NCBI GenBank assembly: GCA_036557885.1
Contig: DATBGS010000103.1
Coordinates: 1 to 49,016 of the forward strand
Source: DATBGS01 sp036557885
GTDB lineage: Bacteria > Chloroflexota > Ktedonobacteria > Ktedonobacterales > DATBGS01
Direction: 5' to 3'
DNA: 49,016 nucleotides
Below are positions 41,156 through 49,016 of this stretch, piece after piece. Position 1 is the stretch's first letter, and every line of letters begins with the position of its first letter. The position numbers and the translations under genes are program-made. Under the pieces are notes generated by a model. It did not search any database. It was not told the origin of the DNA and saw nothing but the letters and a program-made list of their open reading frames with translations.

Positions 41156-42172
41156 TTGAGCACAGAAATTACCAAGACAGCGGAGCAAGTTGCAACCGAT
41201 TCCCCCACCCCACCAGCGCTTTCCGCCACGCGGGAGTCGCTGCGCCTGTTCCGCCGCGATAAACGCGCCATGACAAGTCTCTGTCTGCTGCTGTTCCTCG
41301 TTTTTGTCGCGCTGTTTGGCCCGCTCATCTATCAGCATATTGGGGCACCCTATGCAAGCGATCTGAATGGCGTGGTCCCCGCGACCATGTACCACAACCC
41401 CTATCACCAGGAACTGGAGAGACAGGATGAGTTTATCTCCGCGCAATACTGGCTGGGGACCGATGCCCTGGGCAGAGATTTGCTCGCGCGGTTGATGCAA
41501 GGGGTGCTGATCTCGCTGACCGTCGTGGTGATGGTCGAGGTGATCGTGCTGGGGTTGGGGGTCACTGTTGGGTTGCTGGCAGGTTATTATGGGGGCTGGG
41601 TGGACCAGATTCTGGCGCGTTTCATTGATTTTATCTTCGCTTTTCCGAGCTTTCTGTTTGTCATTCTGCTTGCCAGCATCTTCGGACCCTGGGCTGATAC
41701 GCATCTGCGCAACATTCCGCTCCTTGGCTCCAATGGCGACGCGCGCCTGGTGATTGTCGCCCTGGCGTTGGCCGTTACCGGGTGGCCGTTGACGGCACGC
41801 TATATCAGAGGACAGACGTTCCAGGTCAGGGAACAGCCCTTTGTGGAAGCCGCTCGTGTCTGCGGAACCTCCAATCCCCGCATCATCAGACGCCACATCC
41901 TGCCCCATTTGCTCAACCTTATTGTGCTGACTGCCACGCTTGATCTAAGAGGGATCATCGTGGGAGAAGCCGGCATTAGCCTGCTAGGATTGGGGGTACA
42001 GCCGCCTGGTTCGAGTCTGGGCCTGATGATTGTGCAGGGCGCCAACGTGATTGACGCGCACCCCTGGGAGGTGTTGCTGCCTTCGCTGGTACTCACAAGT
42101 ATCGTGCTGGCCCTCTCCTATGTGGGAGATGGCATACAAAAAGCCTTTGACCCTCGGATGCAAAACACCTGA
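41156..42172 (+). CDS. Peptide-type ABC transporter permease (DppC-like)
   Basis: 338 residues from a TTG start, with AGAGG ~11 nt upstream; no ATG in frame fits better. The N-terminal segment (SLRLFRRDKRAMTSLCLLLFLVFVALFGPLI) and the LGTDALGRDLLARLMQGVLISL motif after a short periplasmic loop are typical of DppC/OppC. The EAA loop is QPFVEAARVCGTSNPRIIRRHILPHLLN (~222-249), and GEAGISLLGLGVQPPGSSLGLM follows near the end. It pairs with the DppB-like permease 20 bp upstream. The next gene on this strand is a peptidase rather than an ATPase. Confidence 0.93.
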   Translation: MSTEITKTAEQVATDSPTPPALSATRESLRLFRRDKRAMTSLCLLLFLVFVALFGPLIYQHIGAPYASDLNGVVPATMYHNPYHQELERQDEFISAQYWLGTDALGRDLLARLMQGVLISLTVVVMVEVIVLGLGVTVGLLAGYYGGWVDQILARFIDFIFAFPSFLFVILLASIFGPWADTHLRNIPLLGSNGDARLVIVALALAVTGWPLTARYIRGQTFQVREQPFVEAARVCGTSNPRIIRRHILPHLLNLIVLTATLDLRGIIVGEAGISLLGLGVQPPGSSLGLMIVQGANVIDAHPWEVLLPSLVLTSIVLALSYVGDGIQKAFDPRMQNT

Positions 42173-42241
42173 TAGAGTCTTTTGTATTTTTGCCATCTTC
42201 TCTCATTTTTCCTTCACAGGCACCCTTTTTTTCTGTCAAGA

Positions 42242-42265
42242 GTGCTGTTCTCAGCAGAACAGCAC
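42242..42265 (+). promoter_or_regulatory. Perfect hairpin in the leader of the S9 peptidase gene
   Basis: GTGCTGTTCT-CAGC-AGAACAGCAC, a 10-bp perfect stem ending 8 nt before AAGGAG. As DNA it is a 24-bp palindrome that could be an operator; as RNA it could affect translation of the peptidase. Confidence 0.5.
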
Positions 42266-42283
42266 ACACACAAGGAGACTACG

Positions 42284-44356
42284 ATGTCTGAAGAAAAACG
42301 CGCGCTTACCCTGGAGGATTACTGGCAACTCAAGACGGTGGCTGATCCCCAGCCTTCGCCCGATGGCACGCAGGTTGCCTATGTGGTGAGTAGTTTTGAC
42401 GAGGCGAAGAATCAGGCGCACTCAGCAATCTGGCTAGCCTCGTTGGAAGATGGTCAATGCCATCAATTGACCAGCGGCGAGACGCAGGACATGCAGCCGC
42501 GCTGGTCGCCCGATGGCAAACGGCTGGCCTTTGTCTCGGCGCGTCACGAGGGAAAGCCACAGCTCTTTCTGATCGAGGTGGCGGGCGGAGAGGCGCGCCG
42601 CCTGACCAGCGTGGCCGATGGCGCAGCTTCGCCGCTCTGGTCGCCCGATGGCAAGCAGCTCTGCTACACCTCAACGCCAGAATCGAATTGGCAGAAGGTT
42701 CCGCAGGAGACGGCCTGGCTTGAGGCGCACAGCGAAGTTGATAAAAGCACGCTGCGTCTGCGTCGCCAGACCGCGCTGCTCACTCGCTTCGACGCGCGCG
42801 GCTACATCGAGCGCCGCGCCCAGCTCTTTGTGCTCAACGTGGACGATGCAAAAGCCGAGCCGCGCCAGCTCACCGAGGGCGATTTCGACGCGGCGCAGGC
42901 GGCCTGGTCGCCCGATGGAGCGCTGATCGCGTTTGTGGCGAATCGCTCTGACGACGCCAATGCAAGCCTGGCGAGCGATATTTGGACGGTAGCCGTTGAG
43001 GGCGGCGAGTTGAAACGTCTTACGGATGGCAGTCTCAGTGCCTTGCTTCCGGCCTGGTCGCCCGACGGCGAACGCCTGGCGTTTTTCGCGGAACATTCCC
43101 TGGACACGCGCAAAGGCTACGAAGACGCGCACATCTGGCTGGTTTCGCGGGCTGGCGGCGATCAGCGCGACCTCATGAGCCACCTTGATCGCACGCTGGC
43201 CTCAATTCAACCCGACTATCACTTCGGGGGAGCCGCCGCTCCCATCTGGACCCCCGATGGGCAAACGCTCTATTTTGTGAGCGCCGAACATGGGTCAGGC
43301 GCGATCTTCGCGCTCTCGGTTGAGGCTGGCGATTGTCGGCGCGTTTCGTCCACCGACGCGGACATCGGTGCCCTGGAGAGCGTGGAAGCCCGCCAGATGT
43401 TCGTGGGTGTGGCGGCCACATCAGAGCGGCCCTTCGATCTTTTCACCCTCCCCTGGAGCGGTGGCGAGCTTCAGCCGCTGGTTGAAACCAATCAGGCTTT
43501 GCTCGCAGAAGTAAGCATCGCGCCAACTGAGCGCGTCGCCTTCACCGGTCCCGATGGCTGGGAGGTAGAGGGCTGGCTTGTCAAGCCGCTGCATGCTGAA
43601 CGCCCCTATCCGCTGATTCTGCACGTTCACGGAGGGCCATACAGCGCGTGGGGGCACAGCTTCTACTTCCAGGCCCAGGCATTGGCAGGCGCCGGGTATG
43701 CCTCGCTCTATATCAATCCGCGTGGCAGCAAAGGCTATGGGCTGGCTTTTGCGCAGGCGGCAGATTGGGGCGATAAGGACTACCTCGATCTGATGGCGGG
43801 CGTAGACGCTGTGCTGGCGCAAGGTGAGGTTGACCGGGAGCGGCTTGGTATCACTGGCATCTCTTATGGTGGGTTTATGACCAACTGGGTGCTGGGACAC
43901 ACAGACAGATTTGCGGCTGGCGTTTCGGTGAACGGGGTCGCAAACTTTACCAGTTTTCATGGGACCAGCGACCTGGGAGTGCTGTGGTTTGGCAAGCAAT
44001 ATGGGCACCCCTGGGAAAGCGAAGAGTTCTACCGCAACCACTCGCCAATCACCTATGTGGATCGCATCTCCACGCCAATGCTCTTGCTCCAGTCGGAAAA
44101 CGATTACCGCTGCCCCATCGAGCAGGGCGAGCAAATGTTTGCCTCGCTGCTCGCGCGCGGCCAGACCGTTGAAATGATTCGCTTCCCCAACGCCAGCCAC
44201 GCTATCGCCGTTTCAGCCAGCCCGCACCATCGCTATTTCCAATGGAAACTAACCCTGGATTGGTTTGACCGCTACGTCAAGCGCGAGGAAAACGCCCCCG
44301 CGACGGTGCAAGAGGAGGCGCACGAGGAGGCGCACGCCGCAGCCAAGCCAGCATAG
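42284..44356 (+). CDS. S9 family serine peptidase (acylaminoacyl-peptidase/prolyl oligopeptidase type)
   Basis: 690 residues from the ATG at 42284 with AAGGAG 7 nt upstream. Residues ~20-420 form a beta-propeller of PD40-like repeats (WSPDGKRLAFVS, WSPDGALIAFVA and similar), which restricts access to small peptides. The C-terminal alpha/beta-hydrolase domain has the catalytic triad Ser527 (GISYGGF), Asp607 (ENDYRCP) and His639 (NASHAIA). A charged Glu/Ala/His tail (EEAHEEAHAAAKPA) ends the protein. No signal peptide, so it acts in the cytoplasm, where it could degrade peptides imported by the ABC transporter encoded directly upstream. Substrate may be acyl- or oligopeptides. Confidence 0.93.
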   Translation: MSEEKRALTLEDYWQLKTVADPQPSPDGTQVAYVVSSFDEAKNQAHSAIWLASLEDGQCHQLTSGETQDMQPRWSPDGKRLAFVSARHEGKPQLFLIEVAGGEARRLTSVADGAASPLWSPDGKQLCYTSTPESNWQKVPQETAWLEAHSEVDKSTLRLRRQTALLTRFDARGYIERRAQLFVLNVDDAKAEPRQLTEGDFDAAQAAWSPDGALIAFVANRSDDANASLASDIWTVAVEGGELKRLTDGSLSALLPAWSPDGERLAFFAEHSLDTRKGYEDAHIWLVSRAGGDQRDLMSHLDRTLASIQPDYHFGGAAAPIWTPDGQTLYFVSAEHGSGAIFALSVEAGDCRRVSSTDADIGALESVEARQMFVGVAATSERPFDLFTLPWSGGELQPLVETNQALLAEVSIAPTERVAFTGPDGWEVEGWLVKPLHAERPYPLILHVHGGPYSAWGHSFYFQAQALAGAGYASLYINPRGSKGYGLAFAQAADWGDKDYLDLMAGVDAVLAQGEVDRERLGITGISYGGFMTNWVLGHTDRFAAGVSVNGVANFTSFHGTSDLGVLWFGKQYGHPWESEEFYRNHSPITYVDRISTPMLLLQSENDYRCPIEQGEQMFASLLARGQTVEMIRFPNASHAIAVSASPHHRYFQWKLTLDWFDRYVKREENAPATVQEEAHEEAHAAAKPA

Positions 44357-44365
44357 ACAACTCAA

Positions 44366-44408
44366 ACCTGTCGCTCTCTGTGAGCATCAGTCACAGAGAG
44401 CGACAGGT
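44366..44408 (+). terminator. Long hairpin between peptidase and amidohydrolase genes
   Basis: A perfect 18-bp stem (44366-44383 with 44391-44408) and a 7-nt loop GCATCAG. It fills the gap between the genes. Stability is terminator-like, but no U run follows, so partial termination or mRNA protection are alternatives. Confidence 0.55.
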
Positions 44409-44437
44409 CAGGCATCGGCCAGAAAGAAAGGCAGGAG

Positions 44438-45940
44438 ATGGAACCACAGCGCGCGTATGACCTGGTTCTGCTCAATGGACGAGTCATGGACCCAGAAACC
44501 AACCGAGATATGGTGGCGAACGTGGGAATCACGGATGGGAAGATCGTCGCTATCGAATCTGAGCGGCTGGCTGGCAAAGAGACTATTGATGCCGCCGGGT
44601 TGGTGATTGCCCCAGGATTCATTGATCTGCACACGCATGGGCAGACGACCCCCACGATGCGGATGCAAGCCTTTGATGGCGTGACCACTGCGCTCGAATT
44701 AGAAGCGGGCAATCTCCCAATTGACCTGGCCTACGAGGTGGTGGCCCTGGAGGGTCGCCCGCTTAACTATGGCTTCTCGGCAAGCTGGGCGCTGGCACGT
44801 ATGAGCCTGCTTGACAACGTTCAGCTTGATGGCAGGTACAGCGTGGCGCTGGAAAATATAGGTGGGCCGCAGTGGGGCAAGCTGGCGACGCCAGAGCAAT
44901 CTCAGCAGATTCTCGCGCTGGTCGAGCAAGGGTTGCAGGCGGGGGCGGTAGGTATCGGCATCCTGCTGGGCTATGGACCCCAGACCAACCGCGAAGAGTT
45001 TTACGCGCTGGCACAACTGGCGGCCCGCTATCGCGTCCCCACCTTTACACATGTGCGCTGGGGCAACTTTAGGGAACCGGGCAGTTCTTACGAAGGCATC
45101 TCCGAAATCGTAGCGGCGGCGGTAGCAACGGGCGCGCATATGCACGTCTGCCATGTCAACAGCACATCATTGCGGCATATGGATCAGGTCTTGGATGTCA
45201 TTGGCCGCGCCCAACGGCATGGACTCAACATTACCACCGAAATGTATCCTTATGGCGCGGGCTGCACCGTCCTGGGCGCCCACTTTGCCGCCCCAGAGGC
45301 GCTCCTGCTGTTTGGGATTGAAGCAACCAACATTTTTCATGTGAGCACTGGTCGCTGGATTGGCAGCGCGGACGAGTTAGCACAGATTCGAGCGCAGCAT
45401 CCAGCAGACCTGGGCGTCTTCCACTTCTTAGATGAGAATAAGCCAGAAGAGCGCGTGTTGCTGGAACATGCCCTGACCTTTCCCAACACAGCGATTGCCA
45501 CCGATGCCCTTCCGTTTAGTGTTGATGGCAGGTCACTGGAGGGGGATGTCTGGCCTTTGCCCGAAAACGCGCTGGGACACCCGCGTGCCAGCGGAACTTA
45601 TTCCCGTGTTCTGGGGAAATACGTCCGAGAGCAGGGCCTCCTCTCGTTGATGGAAGCCCTGCGCCGCGCCTCGCTCATTCCGGCACAGATTCTTGAAGAA
45701 GCGGTGCCCCAGATGAAATACAAAGGGCGATTGCAGGTGGGCGCGGACGCCGACATCATCGTGTTTGACCCACAAACCATACTGGACCGCGCCACCTACG
45801 AGCAGCCCTGTTTGACCTCGATTGGCATGCACTATGTGCTGGTCAATGGACAGTTCGTCATCAAACAGCAAGCGCTGGTGCGCGAAGCCTTGCCGGGGAA
45901 ACCCGTTCGTGGTCCCAAACGGTCGCCCCAGCACGCATGA
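44438..45940 (+). CDS. N-acyl-D-amino-acid deacylase-like amidohydrolase
   Basis: 500 residues; AAGG CAGGAG precedes the ATG. It belongs to the metal-dependent amidohydrolase superfamily, D-aminoacylase/dihydroorotase-like branch. It has a small beta domain at both ends (YDLVLLNGRVMDPETN, DIIVFDPQTI), the metal ligands of strand 1 in DLHTHG (His65, His67), then FDGVTTALELEAG, the strand-5/6 histidines in THVRWGN and MHVCHVNST, and AIATDALPFS with the catalytic Asp. D-aminoacylases release free D-amino acids from N-acyl-D-amino acids. By context it may process products of the neighbouring hydrolases, but the substrate is not certain. Confidence 0.85.
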   Translation: MEPQRAYDLVLLNGRVMDPETNRDMVANVGITDGKIVAIESERLAGKETIDAAGLVIAPGFIDLHTHGQTTPTMRMQAFDGVTTALELEAGNLPIDLAYEVVALEGRPLNYGFSASWALARMSLLDNVQLDGRYSVALENIGGPQWGKLATPEQSQQILALVEQGLQAGAVGIGILLGYGPQTNREEFYALAQLAARYRVPTFTHVRWGNFREPGSSYEGISEIVAAAVATGAHMHVCHVNSTSLRHMDQVLDVIGRAQRHGLNITTEMYPYGAGCTVLGAHFAAPEALLLFGIEATNIFHVSTGRWIGSADELAQIRAQHPADLGVFHFLDENKPEERVLLEHALTFPNTAIATDALPFSVDGRSLEGDVWPLPENALGHPRASGTYSRVLGKYVREQGLLSLMEALRRASLIPAQILEEAVPQMKYKGRLQVGADADIIVFDPQTILDRATYEQPCLTSIGMHYVLVNGQFVIKQQALVREALPGKPVRGPKRSPQHA

Positions 45941-45984
45941 GAGGACGAATAACTCCACCAGTACAGCAATTGCTTTGCTGGCGC

Positions 45985-46893
45985 CTAGCGTCCGGCAGGC
46001 GTAATCTTGCTCACCTCTGGAATAATCTCTGTTGCCAGCAGATCAAAGAGCGCCGGGTCGTGGACATCGGGCGTGTTAAAGAGCGCGTGGTCAATGCCCA
46101 ACCCGGCCAGTTCGCCAAAGCGATCAATGGCGGCCTGCGGGGTCAGGGTGCCGTTGCTGCCATCGCGCGAAAGCCGCAGCGTATCCAGCGAGGTCTTTTC
46201 AATCTCCGCATACGGGCGGCCCAGCCGCTCGCAGTGCTCTTGCAGCACCTCCAGCTTATGCTTCATGGTATCCTTGCCCAGGCGCGCAAAGAGGTTGCAG
46301 GCATCGGCATATTGCGCAACCATACGCAGCGTTTTCTGCTCGCCGCCGCCGCCAATCAAGATGGGCGGGTGGGGCCGCTGCACGGATTGCGGCGAATTGA
46401 GCGGACGCGCCAGCTTGACATGCTTGCCCTCAAAGGCTTTCTGGTCGCCGCTCCACATCTGCAACGCCAGTTGGAGCGTTTCCTCCAGCGCCTCAAAGCG
46501 CTCCTTGAGCGGCGGGAAGGGCACGCCCAGCCCGGTATGCTCCTCTTCGTTCCAGGCCGCGCCAATGCCAAAATACGCCCGGCCATGCGAGAGCACATCA
46601 AGGGTGGTCGCGGTCTTGATCAAGATGCCCGGATAGCGATAGGTGATGCCCGTCACCATCGTGCCCAGCTTGATGCGGTTGGTGCGGCCAGCGGCAAAGG
46701 CCAGCGCGCTCCAGCCCTCCAGCATTTCGTTTTCGGCGGGGCCAACGCCGCGAATCTGGAAGAAATGGTCCATCACCCACAGGCTATACAATCCGGCGCG
46801 CTCAGCGCGCTCAGCAATTTGTCCGAAAGTGTCGCCAAGGTTGGCCTGTCCACTCGGCCAGGTGAAATTGGGGACTTGCAATCCCACGCGCAT
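45985..46893 (-). CDS. Luciferase-like (LLM class) F420- or FMN-dependent oxidoreductase
   Basis: 302 residues from the ATG at 46891-46893 (GGAGAAA upstream); the frame is open 13 codons further but the fold begins at MRVGLQVPNF. A TIM-barrel luciferase-like monooxygenase: WVMDHFFQ, LGTMVTGITYRYPGILIKTATTLDVLSHGRAYFGIGAAWNEEEH, and RPHPPILIGGGGEQKTLRMVAQYADACN. The last two are typical of the F420-dependent branch. It reduces or oxidises an unknown small molecule with F420H2 or FMNH2. It is convergent with the amidohydrolase and divergent from pepF. Confidence 0.9.
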   Translation of the reverse strand: MRVGLQVPNFTWPSGQANLGDTFGQIAERAERAGLYSLWVMDHFFQIRGVGPAENEMLEGWSALAFAAGRTNRIKLGTMVTGITYRYPGILIKTATTLDVLSHGRAYFGIGAAWNEEEHTGLGVPFPPLKERFEALEETLQLALQMWSGDQKAFEGKHVKLARPLNSPQSVQRPHPPILIGGGGEQKTLRMVAQYADACNLFARLGKDTMKHKLEVLQEHCERLGRPYAEIEKTSLDTLRLSRDGSNGTLTPQAAIDRFGELAGLGIDHALFNTPDVHDPALFDLLATEIIPEVSKITPAGR

Positions 46894-46983
46894 GTGTCTG
46901 GTTTCTCCTCTGTTGTGATGCGGCTTTGCCAAAAAACGACAGTAGCCCTCCTATGGTAGCACAAAATGAGGGGTAGGTTGCGG

Positions 46984-47014
46984 AGTATACGATAAAAGAA
47001 AGCAACTATGTCAA
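46984..47014 (-). promoter_or_regulatory. Candidate promoter of the LLM oxidoreductase gene
   Basis: On the minus strand a perfect TTGACA (47009-47014) and TATACT (46984-46989), spaced 19 bp, slightly long. In the remaining divergent gap (47015-47189) there is a weak stem GCTTGTG/CACAAGC at 47050-47079 and a TACAAT box near 47148 that may serve pepF. Confidence 0.5.
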
Positions 47015-47189
47015 CATCATAACGCCAGACAAAGCGCTAACCCTGTGCTGCTTGTGATACAGTAGGGTGAAGCACAAGCGTTTGTTACCTTTGACCGTTC
47101 TGCTGCTGGGTTTACTGCCGACAAGGAGTTGTATTGTAAGGAACGCGATACAATAGAACCATTCTGAGAAAGCAAAGGAGCTTTTTTTC

Positions 47190-48986
47190 ATGACGACTGC
47201 CACCCTTCCCCATTGGGATATGAGCGTGGTTTATCCCAGCCTGGAATCCCCCCAGTTTGCCGAGGGCTTTCGCGCCTTGCAGGAGCATATCGCGGCCCTG
47301 GGCACGCTCTTTGACGAGCACAGCATCGGGCAGCAGACGCCCGCGCCGCTCACCGACCAGACCCGCCAGACCTTTGAGCAGGTGCTGGGGCAGGTCAACG
47401 CCGTCAATGAGGAAGCGAGCACGATGCGAGCCTACATTAATGGATTTGTCAGCACCGACAGCCGCAACGCAACGGCGCTGGGGCGCCTCAGCGAGTTGCA
47501 GCAGCAGCAAAGCATCCTCGCGCAGTTGGAGACGCGCTTCACCGCCTGGATTGGCTCCCTGGATGTGGAGGCGTTGCTTGCAGGCTCGAAGCTGGCGGCG
47601 GACCACGCGCACGCCTTGCGCCAGGCCAAACAGCGCTCGGCGCATCTGATGTCGCCCGCTGAAGAGGCACTGACCGCCGAACTGCGCCTGACCGGAAGCA
47701 GCGCCTGGTCTACAATGCAAAGTACATTTAGCGCGCAGATCATGGTGCCGCTGGAGATTGAGGGCCAGCCCAAAGAAGCGCCCATGAGCGTGGTGCGCAA
47801 CCTGGCCGGGCACCCGGAGCGCAGCGTGCGCCAGCGCGCCTATGAAGCCGAGCTAGCCGCCTGGCAGCGCCATGCCGTCCCGATTGCGGCGTCGCTGAAC
47901 GCGATTAAGGGCGAGGTCAATACCCTGACGCGGCGGCGCGGCTGGGATTCGCCGCTGGATGAGGCGCTCTTTGGGGCGAGCATGGACCGCCAGACGCTGG
48001 ACGCCATGCTGGGCGAGGCGCGCCAGGCGTTCCCGCATTTCCGGCGCTACCTGCACGCCAAAGCCAAAGCGATGAAGCTGCCCAAACTGGCCTTTTACGA
48101 TCTGTTTGCGCCACTTAGCGCCGAGAGCAAAAGCTGGAGCTACGACGAGTCTAAAGACTTCATCCTGACACAGTTTGGCGGCTACGCGCCGCACCTGCGC
48201 GATTTCGCCGCCCGCGCCTTCCGCGAAGACTGGATTGATGCCGAGCCACGCCTGGGCAAAGCGGGCGGCGGCTTCTGCATGCGGCTGCGCAAGGATGAGT
48301 CCCGTATTCTGGTCAATTACGAAACCAACTATGGCGGCATGAGCACGCTGGCGCATGAGCTAGGGCATGGCTACCACAACACGCGGCTGGCGCAGCGCAC
48401 GCAGCTCCAGCGCAGGACACCCATGACGCTGGCGGAAACGGCCAGCATCTTCTGCGAAACGCTCGTCAAACGGGCCGCCCTCAAGGATGCCACGCCTGCC
48501 GCCAGCGTGGAAATTCTGGAGGCGTCAATCCAGGGGCAGTGTCAGGTCGTCGTAGATATTACCAGCCGCTTCTTGTTTGAAAGCCAGGTGTTTGGGCGGC
48601 GGCAAGCCCGCAATCTTTCGGTGGAAGAGTTCTGCGAGATCATGCGCGAGGCGCAGCGCGACACCTACGGCGATGGGCTGGACGAGCAGGCGCTGCACCA
48701 GTACATGTGGGCCGCCAAGCCGCACTACTACAGCGGCGACCTGTCCTTCTACAACTTCCCCTATATGTTTGGCTTGCTCTTTGGGCTGGGGCTGTACGCG
48801 CGCTATCAGGCCGACCCCAACGCCTTCAAGGGCAGCTACGACGAACTGCTCTCCTCAACGGGCCTGGCCGATGCCGCGACGCTGGCCGCGCGCTTTGGCA
48901 TTGATCTGCACGCGCCAGATTTCTGGCGGGCCAGCCTGGACGTGATCAAGCAAGATATTGATCGCTTTGAGCAGTTGGTTGGCTAA
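47190..48986 (+). CDS. pepF: M3 family oligoendopeptidase F
   Basis: 598 residues, the normal length. A cytoplasmic zinc metallopeptidase that cuts oligopeptides of about 5-20 residues. The zinc motif HELGHGYHN has its HExxH at residues 389-393, and the third ligand Glu is expected in TLAETASIFCET ~25 residues later. The N-terminal helical domain (~1-200) and PHYYSGDLSFYNFPYMFGLLFGLGLY near the C-terminus fit the PepF/M3B group. AAAGGAG precedes the ATG. It ends 13 bp before the poly-G contig end and completes the peptide-degrading set of this region. Confidence 0.95.
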   Translation: MTTATLPHWDMSVVYPSLESPQFAEGFRALQEHIAALGTLFDEHSIGQQTPAPLTDQTRQTFEQVLGQVNAVNEEASTMRAYINGFVSTDSRNATALGRLSELQQQQSILAQLETRFTAWIGSLDVEALLAGSKLAADHAHALRQAKQRSAHLMSPAEEALTAELRLTGSSAWSTMQSTFSAQIMVPLEIEGQPKEAPMSVVRNLAGHPERSVRQRAYEAELAAWQRHAVPIAASLNAIKGEVNTLTRRRGWDSPLDEALFGASMDRQTLDAMLGEARQAFPHFRRYLHAKAKAMKLPKLAFYDLFAPLSAESKSWSYDESKDFILTQFGGYAPHLRDFAARAFREDWIDAEPRLGKAGGGFCMRLRKDESRILVNYETNYGGMSTLAHELGHGYHNTRLAQRTQLQRRTPMTLAETASIFCETLVKRAALKDATPAASVEILEASIQGQCQVVVDITSRFLFESQVFGRRQARNLSVEEFCEIMREAQRDTYGDGLDEQALHQYMWAAKPHYYSGDLSFYNFPYMFGLLFGLGLYARYQADPNAFKGSYDELLSSTGLADAATLAARFGIDLHAPDFWRASLDVIKQDIDRFEQLVG

Positions 48987-48999
48987 GCAAGAGAGAGTT

Positions 49000-49016
49000 G
49001 GGGGGGGGGGGGGGGG
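49000..49016 (+). other. Poly-G run at the window edge
   Basis: Seventeen consecutive G residues end the sequence. No gene overlaps it. Most likely a sequencing or assembly artefact at a contig end. Confidence 0.8.

Overview
The window looks like chromosome of a high-GC, soil-type bacterium of the phylum Chloroflexota, most likely class Ktedonobacteria. This is inferred from the gene mix: eukaryotic-type Ser/Thr kinases with large ectodomains, a MalT-like LuxR regulator, an F420/FMN luciferase-like oxidoreductase, a T-box leader on a short alanyl-tRNA synthetase, and an intein in gyrB. No 16S rRNA or other decisive taxonomic marker is present. The last 17 bases are a run of G, so the right edge is probably a contig end.

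Layout. 1-2.8 kb: the tail of a DISARM-like defence locus (3' end of a probable drmA, then drmB and a short drmC). 3.1-5.6 kb: gyrB on the minus strand with a 146-residue mini-intein in its TOPRIM motif. 5.9-12.1 kb: a minus-strand cluster of three membrane proteins (a Ser/Thr kinase and two zinc-ribbon proteins) that share one extracytoplasmic module. 12.2-13.7 kb: repeats, a frameshifted gene and long palindromes. 13.7-15.8 kb: promoter, T-box riboswitch and alaS. 15.9-18.3 kb: Rpn-type nuclease, adenosine deaminase and a YciI-like protein on the minus strand. 18.5-23.3 kb: ADP-ribosylglycohydrolase followed by two paralogous HEAT-repeat proteins. 23.3-27.6 kb: a zinc-ribbon membrane protein, a Ser/Thr kinase fused to a family-5 solute-binding domain, and a His-rich small protein. 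27.6-29.3 kb: an unknown protein related to the frameshifted gene, a second copy of a two-hairpin repeat, and a non-coding stretch carrying a mimic of 23S rRNA helix 69. 29.3-31.3 kb: two tandem small membrane proteins and a DadA-like oxidoreductase. 31.9-35.0 kb: LuxR/MalT-like regulator. 35.3-45.9 kb: two serine beta-lactamase-like hydrolases, a peptide-type ABC transporter (binding protein and two permeases, no ATPase), an S9 peptidase and an N-acyl-D-amino-acid-deacylase-like amidohydrolase. 46-49 kb: a luciferase-like oxidoreductase and oligoendopeptidase F.

Two themes stand out. The first is membrane signalling: two separate kinase loci, each beside a zinc-ribbon membrane protein, with kinase domains that are clear paralogues but ectodomains that differ (tandem beta-sandwich modules in one, an oligopeptide-binding fold in the other). 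The second is peptide uptake and breakdown at 30-49 kb, with several enzymes of families that act on D-amino-acid substrates. The best candidates for undescribed biology are the shared-ectodomain kinase/zinc-ribbon cluster, the kinase-solute-binding fusion, the helix-69 mimic and the covarying two-hairpin repeat.
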